A stretch of 64,000 nucleotides of DNA from Saprospiraceae bacterium (lineage in GTDB: Bacteria > Bacteroidota > Bacteroidia > Chitinophagales > Saprospiraceae): positions 1-64,000 of the forward strand of contig JABAQQ010000001.1 in assembly GCA_019187225.1 (NCBI GenBank), in the 5' to 3' direction. Below are positions 8,369 through 16,737 of this stretch, one piece after another. The position numbers and the translations under genes were made by a program. How positions within the stretch are numbered: the first letter of the stretch is position 1; each line of letters starts with the position of its first letter. A model generated the notes under the pieces. That model was not told the origin of the DNA and ran no database searches. It saw nothing but the letters and a program-made list of their open reading frames with translations.

Positions 8369-10846
8369 TCATTCGCTGCGCAATGACGTGACAGGATTCG
8401 CCAGGGCCGCTTTCACGCTCTGAAAACCCACCGTCAGGCACGCCACCGTCACTGCCGCCGCTCCCGCCGCCGCAAACATCCACCACTGAATATCAATGCG
8501 GTAGGCATAATCGACGAGCCACTTGTTCATGAAATAGAAAGCGACCGGAAATGCAATGACACACGACCCAACGACCAGTTTCAGGAAATCGCCCACTAAA
8601 AGATTGGCGACACTCGTTATGCTCGCGCCCAGCACTTTGCGGATGCCGATCTCTTTCGTGCGCCGCTCCGCCGTGAACGCCGCCAATGCGAACAAACCCA
8701 GACACCCGATGAACAACGCCAGCGCGGTGAATACGCCCAGCACCGACCCCATCTGTGCTTCCGCTCGGTAGAGCCGGGCGAAAGAGGCGTCCAGAAAGTC
8801 GTAGTTGAAAGGCGCGTTGGGTATGGCAGCAGCCCAGAGCGCCGACGTTTTTTCGACCGCCGACCGCTCCGTACCCGGCCGCAGACGCGCCACGAGGTAT
8901 GACGCCCACACGCGGTATGTTTTCGAGGATTCGTGGAAAACGGCAGCCGGTTCTATCGGTCCGCGCACCGAGCCGAGATGAAAATCGCGCATCACCCCCA
9001 CCACCTGGAAGCGCTGGTTGGCATTGCCGGGGTAGCGCAGCCATTTACCCACCGGGTTTTCCCAGCCGATGGCGCGCACGGCGGCCTCGTTCAGGATCAC
9101 CGAGATGGAATCGGCCAGCGAGTGGTCGTCCTGAAAATTGCGCCCCGCGACGATGTCGAGACCCAGCACCGGCACAAAACGCGTGTCGCTCAGGAAAGAA
9201 GAGAGCGGCAGGTTTTGCGGCACTGGGTTTTGCTGGTCGCCCTGTTCCGGTTCGTAAAAATCGCCGAAACTGCCCTGCGAAGGCAAAAAGACCGAGTGCG
9301 AGGCCTCCACCACTTCCGGCAGTTGGGCGATTTGCTGGCGAAAAGCCTCTAATTTCGAAGGGTCGCGCAGGTTTTGGTGCACGGGCAACACGAGCACATT
9401 TTCCCGCCGGAGACCGGGCGAGTTATCCCGCGCAAACTCCAGTTGTCGCAGCACGACCCAGGAGCCAAGCATCAATGCAATGGAAACGGAGAACTGGAAC
9501 ACCACCAAACCGCTCCGAAAAGCACTCCCATGCCCTCCCGGCAAAGGAGAAAGATTCCCCTTGAGGGTCTGAATCGGGCGGAATTTAGACAAGAGAAACG
9601 CCGGGTACAGTCCGCCGAGCAAACCCGCAAGCAAAGTCAGCACGGCCGCCAATGCGAGGTTTTTTGGAGAAAAAAGGTCTGAAAACGTCAGATCGAGACC
9701 GGTAAGGTTGTTGAACAAGGGCAACACCGCCCCGGCCAACACTGCAGCCAGGCTCATCCCCACCGTGCTGAACAAGAGGGCCTCGACCAAAAACTGCCCG
9801 ACTAAGGCGCCGCGCTGCGACCCCAGCGCCTTGCGCACGCCCACCTCGCGGGCGCGCAAAGTGGAACGGGCCGTAGAAAGGTTCATAAAATTGACGCAGG
9901 CCAGCACCAGGATCAGCAGACCGACGATGCCGAACATCCGCACCTGCGCCCCGTCGCCGAGTGTGGACAGCCGCGAACCGAGTCCGGCCTGACCGAGGTG
10001 CAGCGTCGGCAGGGGCAGCAATTGCACATTGTAACGGTCGCCGCGCCGTATTTGCTCCTCAAAATTCTGGCCGACGCGCTCAAAAGCGGCGGGTGCGTAG
10101 CGGTGTACCATACCGGGGAATTTGGCCTCGAGCGCGGCCAGGCTTTCCGCGGTCGGCCGCTGACGCAGCCGCACCCAGGTGTCCACCTGCAGCCAGATCC
10201 AGCTCCACGAAAAGCGGTCAACGACTTTGAAATCGGCCATCGGCAGCAAAAAATCGAACTGCACGGTCGAATTGGAGGGCAATTTTTTGGCCACACCCGT
10301 GACGGTGAACAAGCGGTCGTTGACAAAAAGCGACTGTCCGATGGGAGCGGTTTTGCCAAAATACACGGCTGCCGCGCGCTCGCTCAACACGAGACTGCCG
10401 GGCTGGTCGAGCGCCGTGGCCGCGTCGCCTTCGGCCATCGGGAAGCCGAACAGTTCGAGGAAGGAAGTGTCGGCGGCGTAGGCCGCGCTTTCTGTAAAAA
10501 CGACCGGCGCATGACCCGCCTGCTCGCGGCGGACGGTGGTTTCCTGAAGGTAAAAGGTGCGCGCCGCAAGTTCGATTTCCGGGAAATCTGCCGCCAGGCG
10601 GGGGCCGAGCGGAGGGGGAGTGTTGGTCGTGCGGCCCTCCTCGTGCTGCATTTTCAGGTCGAGCGCGACAGTGCAGATGCGATCGGCGTCGGGCAAAAAG
10701 CGGTCGAAACTTTTCTCGTGAAAAAAATACAAACCGATGAGCCAGCACGACGCCAACCCCACAGACAGCCCGGCGATGTTAATACCGGCAAAAAACGGCT
10801 GGCGATGGAAGTTGCGCCAGGCAATCTTGAAGTGATTTTGGATCAT
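8369..10846 (-). CDS. FtsX/MacB-like ABC transporter permease (paralogue 2)
   Basis: This protein of about 825 residues shares the whole architecture of paralogue 1: MIQNHFKIAWRNF start, first TM (AGINIAGLSVGLASCWLIGL), MacB_PCD periplasmic domain, FtsX block with ARSTLRAREVGVRKALGSQ, second periplasmic domain, and second block with ERRTKEIGIRKVLGASIT, ending PVTSLRSE. The ATG at 10846 aligns with the paralogues. The codon use is more GC-rich than that of paralogue 1. A conserved upstream module, also present before paralogue 3, lies at about 10880-10995. Substrate unknown; family members have been linked to export and envelope stress. Confidence 0.92.
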   Translation of the reverse strand: MIQNHFKIAWRNFHRQPFFAGINIAGLSVGLASCWLIGLYFFHEKSFDRFLPDADRICTVALDLKMQHEEGRTTNTPPPLGPRLAADFPEIELAARTFYLQETTVRREQAGHAPVVFTESAAYAADTSFLELFGFPMAEGDAATALDQPGSLVLSERAAAVYFGKTAPIGQSLFVNDRLFTVTGVAKKLPSNSTVQFDFLLPMADFKVVDRFSWSWIWLQVDTWVRLRQRPTAESLAALEAKFPGMVHRYAPAAFERVGQNFEEQIRRGDRYNVQLLPLPTLHLGQAGLGSRLSTLGDGAQVRMFGIVGLLILVLACVNFMNLSTARSTLRAREVGVRKALGSQRGALVGQFLVEALLFSTVGMSLAAVLAGAVLPLFNNLTGLDLTFSDLFSPKNLALAAVLTLLAGLLGGLYPAFLLSKFRPIQTLKGNLSPLPGGHGSAFRSGLVVFQFSVSIALMLGSWVVLRQLEFARDNSPGLRRENVLVLPVHQNLRDPSKLEAFRQQIAQLPEVVEASHSVFLPSQGSFGDFYEPEQGDQQNPVPQNLPLSSFLSDTRFVPVLGLDIVAGRNFQDDHSLADSISVILNEAAVRAIGWENPVGKWLRYPGNANQRFQVVGVMRDFHLGSVRGPIEPAAVFHESSKTYRVWASYLVARLRPGTERSAVEKTSALWAAAIPNAPFNYDFLDASFARLYRAEAQMGSVLGVFTALALFIGCLGLFALAAFTAERRTKEIGIRKVLGASITSVANLLVGDFLKLVVGSCVIAFPVAFYFMNKWLVDYAYRIDIQWWMFAAAGAAAVTVACLTVGFQSVKAALANPVTSLRSE

Positions 10847-10879
10847 AACCGCAACACCGGCCTGCTGCCGGCACTGCCT

Positions 10880-10995
10880 GTACCCCACACCCCGTGCCGA
10901 AATGATTAACTGCTGATTATCATACTTTTAAAAAAGAAAAAGATGCGGGGACGTGTTCGGTATCGGACGGTGGGGTGTGCGGGAGCGGACGGGGG
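10880..10995 (-). promoter_or_regulatory. Upstream module shared by permease paralogues 2 and 3
   Basis: About 110 bp here align with 19325-19440, keeping CGTGCCGAAAT, a TTTTA-N2-AAAGAAAAA stretch and the GC-rich string TCGGACGGTGGGGTGTGCGG followed by GARCGGACGG. Both copies lie upstream of a minus-strand permease gene, although the distance differs. Conservation of a non-coding block before two diverged genes suggests a common promoter or regulator site. I could not fit a clear sigma-54 promoter to it. Confidence 0.55.
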
Positions 10996-11004
10996 GAGGG
11001 TGGC

Positions 11005-11045
11005 ATTCCGCCCTGCTTGGTGTTGTCACCAAGCAGACGTACCCC
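11005..11045 (+). repeat. REP-like palindrome, left copy, beside the RAYT gene
   Basis: It contains the palindrome GCTTGGTGTTGTCACCAAGC inside a 38-bp stretch that recurs inverted at 11671-11711 with few mismatches. The pair brackets the transposase gene. Confidence 0.75.
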
Positions 11046-11058
11046 GGGCGGCCAGGCT

Positions 11059-11617
11059 TTACATGGGCGGCGGCCAATCCTCGCCGTACCAAAAATGCGT
11101 CAGAAAGGGCCAACTCAGATTCGCGGAGAGATAAAAAGCCGCAGAAGACCAGAAATACTCCTCCGGCGAAGCGGCCAACTGCCATTTGGGCTGGACAGGA
11201 TTGCGATGGATGTAGTCTATCTTTTGTAACACTACCTCATCGGTGAACAGCGGTACGGACAAAGGGCGTTCTTTGAAAAATTGGTAGTCGCGGTCATTGC
11301 GTTCGACCTTGAAATGCTCCAGCACTATGGGATGATGGTCCACCAGGTCGAATTTGATTTGTTGGGCGACAAACTTCATCATACGCAGTTGGATGCGCGA
11401 AAGTATCTGATCCCCAATCACCTGCCAGACCAAATGAAAATGATTGGGCATGATGACAAATGCGTAAACGCACACCGCCTTTTCACGAACCAGGTAATCC
11501 AACGAATCAGTGATGATGCGCTTATTTGTCCGGACGGAGCAAGTGTTTCCAGTCCCTCACCGTGGCGGTAGTGAAGTAAAGGTCGGTGTATCGCTGTTGC
11601 AGATTACCGGGGTACAT
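11059..11617 (-). pseudogene. REP-associated tyrosine transposase (RAYT / Y1 HuH), frameshifted
   Basis: Y1 HuH transposases of this type nick and mobilise REP hairpins. The intact downstream frame holds the HuH motif (AFVIMPNHFHLVW), the Tyr-bearing helix (KIDYIHRNPVQ) and the closing EEYFWSSAAFY. The N-terminus lies in another frame: an ATG at 11617 gives MYPGNLQQRYTDLYFTTATVRDWKHLLRPDK and then TAA. Typical members read RPDKYK-II-DSL here, so two bases (one TA of TATA) appear to be missing after RPDK. A start at 11502 would leave out the first strand. It is either a real pseudogene or a sequencing error. Confidence 0.8.
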
Positions 11618-11641
11618 GAGGACGGTTGCATGACTGGACGA

Positions 11642-11649
11642 CAAAGATA
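11642..11649 (-). promoter_or_regulatory. Bacteroidota -7 box upstream of the RAYT gene
   Basis: The minus strand reads TATCTTTG, 25 bp before the ATG at 11617, which supports that ATG as the original start. Confidence 0.5.
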
Positions 11650-11670
11650 GAAAGTCGGGCATATGCCGGT

Positions 11671-11711
11671 GGATACGTTTGCTTGGTGACAACACCAAGC
11701 AAGGCGGAAAT
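11671..11711 (-). repeat. REP-like palindrome, right copy, inverted relative to the left copy
   Basis: Its reverse complement keeps TTCCGCC-TTGCTTGGTGTTGTCACC-AAGCAAACGTA, matching 11005-11045. It also overlaps the original 3' end of the PIN-domain gene, so its arrival may have influenced that gene. Confidence 0.75.
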
Positions 11712-12088
11712 TATTTATTGCTAAAAAGCGTTACCTCCGGGATAAAATCGAAATCCTTTAAGTTATAGGTATGTAGTGGAATTCAGTATACAATAGACGT
11801 GGCTGCAATAATCGCATCGGGGATTTGGAGCCCATGGCTCAGCCGGTAGGATTCAATTAGTTCAATTGCTTTGACAGAGATAGCGCTGTCGATCTGAACG
11901 ACATCATAAAACTTAATGCGCTTTTTCATTTGGGCCAGTTCATTTTTATTGCCCATTCCTTGGATCAGTTCCATGACCGTGATGGCAGACAGAGCAATTT
12001 GATCTAGACCAATCTCATTCAATTGATCAATTGCGTCCTGTCGACCATTGAAGGCGCTGATAAAGATATTGGTATCGCACAGAACCAT
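11711..12088 (-). pseudogene. VapC-like PIN-domain toxin with a premature stop
   Basis: PIN toxins are metal-dependent RNases. The first acid is in MVLCDTNIFISAF, the second in VMELIQGMG, and the third in HGLQIPDAIIAAT. The frame hits TGA at 11783-11785 after SIVY, but the same frame continues IPLHTYNLKDFDFIPEVTLF to a TAA at 11711. That is exactly the usual end of a VapC (IPL-TYN-KDF). A single GGA-to-TGA change would explain this. The shortened 101-residue product lacks the final strand and the last conserved polar residue, so it is probably inactive, unless the stop is read through. It lies 3 bp after the antitoxin gene. Confidence 0.8.
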
Positions 12089-12091
12089 AGG

Positions 12092-12328
12092 TTAAGCATT
12101 CCAATCTCGTTTCCAATTTGCTGCCCTGATCGCTTCAATACTTCTCGGGCTATCTTTCCAAATCCCGAAAAGCGCACGCGGGTCAACCTTCTTGTCTCCT
12201 TTTGTGATCGAAGGTACCTGCCCCGACGGACCGGGGATTACCTCAATATTTTTAATATTCAGGCTTTTTAACAGGAAAATGATTTTTTCAACTTCCTGAA
12301 TATCAATTGCTTCGATTGTTATACGCAT
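12092..12328 (-). CDS. Antitoxin partner of the PIN-domain toxin
   Basis: This small protein of about 78 residues starts MRITIEAIDIQEVEKIIFLL. A beta-strand/helix N-terminus is followed by a tail with KVDPRALFGIWKDSPRSIEAIRAANWKR. Tails with an LFGIW-type motif that wraps the toxin are frequent in Bacteroidota antitoxins paired with PIN proteins. The ATG at 12328 is preferred because a -7 box lies at 12350-12357; a longer TTG start at 12352 would fall inside that box. The gene precedes the toxin in the same operon, the usual order. The DNA-binding class is not clear. Confidence 0.75.
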   Translation of the reverse strand: MRITIEAIDIQEVEKIIFLLKSLNIKNIEVIPGPSGQVPSITKGDKKVDPRALFGIWKDSPRSIEAIRAANWKRDWNA

Positions 12329-12349
12329 ATCATCTTGATGTTTGCTTTT

Positions 12350-12357
12350 CAAAAGTA
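12350..12357 (-). promoter_or_regulatory. Bacteroidota -7 box of the toxin-antitoxin operon
   Basis: The minus strand reads TACTTTTG, about 22 bp before the antitoxin ATG at 12328, and decides the start choice there. Confidence 0.55.
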
Positions 12358-12573
12358 AGGGTTTTTACCGGATTTTCAGCAGTTGACTGTTTTTTCATTT
12401 CAGCGAACGGTTGGCTTGCTGCCGTGCCGCCGTGCGTTGGGTTTTGCGGGCAGGCTGTTCGGCGGCATGGACAGCAAGCCGTTGTTCGTGGCATTTTATT
12501 TTATTTCATTTGCCTTCCTGCACCCGCTGTCTTGTCGTCCGGTTTTTTCGCATGGTATATTATTGCTTTGCCA

Positions 12574-13203
12574 CTATGATTCGCTGGTCAAAAAACTAAC
12601 TGTTACGCTAATTAATGCAAGTCCTCCCCCAGTCTCATAATGTCCTGTGATAAAATAGGTAACAACCCCTAAAACAATTGCTGTGATGATAGGGGCAATT
12701 ATTTTATTCAAAAACCAAATTTTGAATGAAAATGAATTGGTGTTTGAAGAAAGGGATTTTTTAGGTTTAGGGTTATTAGAGCCAAAAAAGTCTACAAATA
12801 TTTCATTCAAAAGCGGAATTAATATGGAAATAAAAATAGACATTAAGGTTGGAAGGCCAAAATATAAACTTGCCTGTTCATTTAAACTTGGTTGTTTGCC
12901 GATAAAACTTGTTATCAAATTTATTCCCACTAAACAAAACACCCAACTTAATGCAAACCTTTTAACAGTTTTGATATTTTTTTTATCGCTTACTGTAGCC
13001 GTTCCGCTATTATGTCTTTCCAATACCTCTGCTGTCTTGAATGAAGCAATTATCGGAAACAAAATAATAAAAATGACACCAATACTATCAATTGCAGAAT
13101 TACCTTTGATGTTGAAAAAGTCTATCACCCCAATAAGAAATCCTATTGAAATTGGCATCCAAAAAAAGCCCCATAAAAAAAACGCCACTAATATTCCATT
13201 CAT
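12574..13203 (-). CDS. Hypothetical membrane protein in an AT-rich island
   Basis: This 209-residue protein has about five hydrophobic segments (for example ILVAFFLWGFFWMPISIGFLIG, IGVIFIILFPIIASF, ALSWVFCLVGINLITSF and IIAPIITAIVLGVVTYFITG). A hydrophilic serine/asparagine linker (NPKPKKSLSSNTNSF) precedes the last helix. I do not recognise the family. The gene and its surroundings (about 12640-13330) are clearly more AT-rich than the flanks, which suggests acquisition from elsewhere. No partner gene lies next to it; the GC-rich 12400-12570 stretch downstream is non-coding. Confidence 0.5.
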   Translation of the reverse strand: MNGILVAFFLWGFFWMPISIGFLIGVIDFFNIKGNSAIDSIGVIFIILFPIIASFKTAEVLERHNSGTATVSDKKNIKTVKRFALSWVFCLVGINLITSFIGKQPSLNEQASLYFGLPTLMSIFISILIPLLNEIFVDFFGSNNPKPKKSLSSNTNSFSFKIWFLNKIIAPIITAIVLGVVTYFITGHYETGGGLALISVTVSFLTSES

Positions 13204-13774
13204 AGATTTTAAAAATTGATGCTAGTTTTAAAAAACATATTCGTCAGAATTGGCAAAACGCTGACCCATATTTTTGTTATGCGCTCATTTCATTTTTTTG
13301 CTATCTCTTTATATTTTTCAGTTGCCACGAACTATCGTTACCCGCAATTTTGACCACAAATTCGTAGTCAGTATTGCAGACATCTTACCTCTATACGCCA
13401 CACCGCCCCTACCCCCATCGATCAACGGGAGCAGGAGCGGTACTATTCAGTTATGAAGCGCAGGGATTCATTCGGTAATCATTTTACTGCGCCCAAAAAT
13501 AGAAGGCTAAATCGTAAATGCCAAGCGTATAGCCCAAAAAGTGTATTTCTGTCAGGTGATCGACGTTTCGGTTTTAGTGAGTGGCTCAGGCGCTTGAAAT
13601 GCCACGCCCGGACAAGGGGCCGTAGCACGCAAGGCGCTTTCCTTATTCGCTGCTGAATATCAGTTGTGCTTAAGCAGATGCTTCGCTGCGCTCAGCATGA
13701 CACGGTGGATAAGAATGGCCTGTACTTAGCCGTCGCTCGGTATCCCGATGCCGTCAGTGCTGTCCCAAAATATG
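13204..13774. other. Non-coding stretch without a convincing gene
   Basis: The first 120 bp are AT-rich and continue the composition of the membrane-protein island. The rest is mixed and carries only short frames with no family signature. Near 13674-13702 is GCAGATGCTTCGCTGCGCTC followed by AGCATGACA, a phrase that recurs as a dispersed repeat in many Bacteroidota genomes. I see no RNA gene. Confidence 0.5.
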
Positions 13775-15163
13775 TCACTTCGTTTTTTCCAGCAGGGCCT
13801 TGAACCGGCTGTCCGACTTCAGGGGCAACAGGTCGGGGTCGTTTTCAAACTGCCCCCTCGCGTGATACCCGTGTTCGATGGCTTTTTCGAGCGCAGCGAA
13901 CGCTTTGTCCGGGTTGTTGCTTTTCGAATAGGCGCAGCCGAGGTTGTAATAATCCACGCCGCCGGGTCTCATGGATACGGCTGTTTCATAAAATTTTGCC
14001 GCTTCGGCATCTTTTCCGACGATCAAACAAGTGTACCCCAGCCTGGAATAGGCATTGGCGTTCATTTTCCCGGAACCGAGCGCCGTGGACAGGTACTTCT
14101 CCGCTTCGGCGTTTTTGTTCAGTTGATACAGCACGGCGATGAGGTTCACCATTGCGGGAATATTCTGAGGCGCTGCGGTCAGCAACTTTTTGTACACCGC
14201 TTCGGCTTCCGCAGGCTGGTTGGCGCGGGTCAATTGATTGGCGTAAGTGGAAAGGACCTGGACATCCGCAGGGTATTCTTCAGCCATCGCTTTTAATGCG
14301 GGCAGCGCCTTTTTCTGATCGTTGGCGTACAGGAGGGCGAGCACTTCCCGTCCTTTGGAAGGCTTCCAGGAAGGCGCCGGAACGGGGTCGAGGTGGTTTT
14401 TCCAGAAGGAAATGGTTTCCATGACAACCCGCCGGGATTCGTCGTTGTCGGAAAAAGCATCGAAAGCGTGCGGCAGTCCCGACGCCATTTTGACCGTCCA
14501 GGGCGCGTGGTTGGCGAGCACATCCTTCCAGAGGTTGTCGTAAACGCCGGGGCGGGCGTCGCTTTCGGCAATGACCGCCAGCACGGGCAGGTCTTTCCGG
14601 TAAGGGCCGGCCGGAGGCCAGCCGTAGTAGAGCACAGCGGCCCGGATGCCTTTGCAGGCGTGTTCTCCCATCAGGTAAGTCATGGATTCCCTTACGTTTG
14701 CCGAGGCGGCATAGACGCCCAATTTACCGGCGTCCACGTGGTACTGGCCGCCGCTTTGGGTGAGAAAATCAAAAATGCCCCGCAGGGATTCCTGGATGCG
14801 GTCGCCGTCGCATTCCATCGAAATGCCGACATAGCCGTTGGCAGCCATCAGGCGGGGCCAGGAGGAGTAGATGCCCCAACTTTTCACTTTTTTTTCGCCT
14901 TCCTCGTCGCCAATGCCGTTCAGAAAAACGACGGCAGGGCGTTTTTCCTGTTTTTGCAATCCGGGGGGCAGATACACGTCCATGTGCAGTTTGCCCCTGG
15001 CATCGTCCAGAAAAAGGACGTCCGTCATGACGACGACATCTTTCATGCCGGGGTGTTCCAGCACGACGCCGTATTGCAAGCCATCTATCGGGGAGGGTGG
15101 ATTGGAGTTTTGCGCAGTTGCCTGAACGGCAAGCAAAGCGAGGCAGTAGAATATATTTTTCAT
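13775..15163 (-). CDS. Secreted alpha/beta hydrolase fused to TPR repeats
   Basis: This 462-residue protein begins with a signal peptide (MKNIFYCLALLAVQATAQ). Residues about 30-270 form an alpha/beta hydrolase of the dienelactone-hydrolase type. The nucleophile elbow is degenerate (YAASANVRES), with the acid in VIAESDARPG and the His in SGLPHAF. Residues 280-460 hold about five TPR-like repeats (AEAEAVYKKLLTAAPQN, AEAAKFYETAVSMRPGG, DKAFAALEKAIEHGY). The product would act in the periplasm or outside, probably as an esterase with a protein-binding tail. It lies directly downstream of the 7TM-AraC regulator on the same strand, so they may be one transcript. Confidence 0.8.
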   Translation of the reverse strand: MKNIFYCLALLAVQATAQNSNPPSPIDGLQYGVVLEHPGMKDVVVMTDVLFLDDARGKLHMDVYLPPGLQKQEKRPAVVFLNGIGDEEGEKKVKSWGIYSSWPRLMAANGYVGISMECDGDRIQESLRGIFDFLTQSGGQYHVDAGKLGVYAASANVRESMTYLMGEHACKGIRAAVLYYGWPPAGPYRKDLPVLAVIAESDARPGVYDNLWKDVLANHAPWTVKMASGLPHAFDAFSDNDESRRVVMETISFWKNHLDPVPAPSWKPSKGREVLALLYANDQKKALPALKAMAEEYPADVQVLSTYANQLTRANQPAEAEAVYKKLLTAAPQNIPAMVNLIAVLYQLNKNAEAEKYLSTALGSGKMNANAYSRLGYTCLIVGKDAEAAKFYETAVSMRPGGVDYYNLGCAYSKSNNPDKAFAALEKAIEHGYHARGQFENDPDLLPLKSDSRFKALLEKTK

Positions 15164-15233
15164 AGCGGCAAAAATTTTTTTGCGAAAATGGACGCTTGCA
15201 GAAACACTTTCTACCGATCCGACCGATCCGGGA

Positions 15234-16361
15234 TCATTCCCGGAGAACCGGAACGTTGTTTTGCGCCGCCCTTCGGAATTCGGAAGGGGTCTGTCCCGTC
15301 AGTTTTTTAAAAACGTCGTTGAACACCGAAAGCGAGTTGAAGCCGGCGTCGTGGGCGACGGCGGCAATTTTGTGGTGTTGGCGGGCGGCGTTTTTCAGCA
15401 GCCGTTTTGCTTCTTCTACCCGCAAACCGTTGATGTAGTCGAAAAAAGAAAGCCCCATGCGTTCGTTCAGCACCTGCGAAAGGGTGTGCCGGTTGGTTTT
15501 TAAGTGGGCAGTCAGTTTTTCAATGGTCAGTTCCGGATCGGTATAGATCCTTTTTTCCTGCATCAGTGCCTGCAACGATCCGACGATGCGCGTGGCTTCG
15601 GGTTCTTTCAGCGGAGAATTGACGTATTTTCTTTCGGGTCGCATCAGGGCTTGGGAAGGCACGTCTTCCCCGTTATAGTAAGCGGATGCCAGCATGAACA
15701 GCTGCGGCTGGGCGATGGCGCAATAGCTTACCCAGTAAATAAAAACCGTCAGCAGCACGAAACCGAAACGCAATTGCATCCATTGGGGATAGGTTGTGTA
15801 TATCAGCACGATGAGGCAGGTGATGACGCTGCAAATCCACCACGAATGGAGAATAAACCGCCGGAGCCACTGCAACCTTCTGCCCGCAACTTCGGCGCCG
15901 GCAGTCCCACACAACTTCATGGCGCGATAGTGATACCATCCCAACAGCGCCAACTGAACGAACATGCCACTCCAACCGCCAAAGAGCAGGTACAGCAACC
16001 GGAAGGATGCATATGCACCCTCTGTGACGTATATGATGCAACTGAGCAGAAAAGGCAAAAAATGCAAGCCGTCCCGGAATGCAAATTGCTCTTTCCGGGC
16101 AATAAAACTCCGGGCAAAGAACCAGGCGAGCGGGCCGTACAAAAAAGGAAAGTAATAACTGGCATTGTAAGTGAAAGGCGCATGTTGCATCAGCCAGTAT
16201 TTGTCCGCTACTTTGAACACGACCTGGGCTATCATAACGACCAGGTAGAGTACTAAAAATCCGTAGCCTTTCCGGTACGCCTTTTTGCGCAGCAATAAAA
16301 TGCACAGCAGCAGACCCTGCGAGCCTCCGAGCAAAAGCAGTAATATATTTGCATGTAACAT
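15234..16361 (-). CDS. Membrane-anchored AraC-family transcriptional regulator
   Basis: This protein is about 375 residues. The N-terminal 230 residues carry about seven membrane helices (LLLLLGGSQGLLLCILLL, GFLVLYLVVMIAQVVF and so on), and the C-terminal 110 residues are an AraC DNA-binding domain. The two HTHs are visible as LTIEKLTAHLKTNRHTLSQVL and KIAAVAHDAGFNSLSVFNDVFKK, followed by TGQTPSEFRR. This layout, common in Bacteroidota, lets a membrane sensor control genes directly. The start at 16361 (MLHANILLLLLGG) gives a clean first helix. The 71-bp gap to the hydrolase gene suggests a shared function or regulation of it. Confidence 0.88.
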   Translation of the reverse strand: MLHANILLLLLGGSQGLLLCILLLRKKAYRKGYGFLVLYLVVMIAQVVFKVADKYWLMQHAPFTYNASYYFPFLYGPLAWFFARSFIARKEQFAFRDGLHFLPFLLSCIIYVTEGAYASFRLLYLLFGGWSGMFVQLALLGWYHYRAMKLCGTAGAEVAGRRLQWLRRFILHSWWICSVITCLIVLIYTTYPQWMQLRFGFVLLTVFIYWVSYCAIAQPQLFMLASAYYNGEDVPSQALMRPERKYVNSPLKEPEATRIVGSLQALMQEKRIYTDPELTIEKLTAHLKTNRHTLSQVLNERMGLSFFDYINGLRVEEAKRLLKNAARQHHKIAAVAHDAGFNSLSVFNDVFKKLTGQTPSEFRRAAQNNVPVLRE

Positions 16362-16737
16362 AACGTAGAGCCATTTCACGCAGATAGAGGTCAAAATCAA
16401 ATGTGGGGTCATTTCCCGCAGATTGAGTGCAAATCAAACGTGGAGTCATTTCCCGCAGATTGAGTGCAAATCAAACGTGGAGTCATTTCCCGCAGATTGA
16501 GTGCAAATCAAACGTGGAGTCATTTCCCGCAGATTTTCGCAGAAAAAATTGCGCAGATTTTCGCAGATTAAGCGCAAATCAAACGTGGGGTCATTTCCCG
16601 CAGATTTTCGCAGATTGAGTGCAAATCAAACGTGGAGTCATTTCCGGCAGATTTTCGCAGATTGAGTGCAAAATCTGCGGGAAGCCTTATGCTTGTTTGC
16701 CCCTGATTCGCATGTAAAGACGGGATTAAATCACACC
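16362..16737. repeat. Tandem array of about six 37-48 bp units (16394-16680)
   Basis: The unit is AAATCAAACGTGGAGTCATT followed by TCCCGCAGATTGAGTGC. It recurs about six times; the later units are lengthened by inserted CGCAGATTTTCGCAGA words, and the last ends in AAAATCTGCGGGAAGCC. Nothing else is seen between the AraC gene start and the end of the permease gene. A frame through the array encodes only a repeat peptide and is rejected as a gene. The CGCAGATT word is a common Bacteroidota intergenic repeat. Confidence 0.85.

Noticed and set aside
10880-10995. Sigma-54 promoter before permease paralogue 2
   Set aside because: GGCAC occurs, but the required GC at the -12 position is missing in both copies of the module.
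12400-12600. Integron attC-like site next to the AT-rich gene
   Set aside because: A GTTGGGT-like core is present, but no matching inverse core at proper spacing and no integrase were found.
16427-16618. Small repeat-encoded protein in the 37-bp array
   Set aside because: The peptide merely translates the repeat, with no start signal or family.
16394-16680. CRISPR array
   Set aside because: The units are contiguous and nearly identical over their whole length, without unique spacers, and no cas gene is near.
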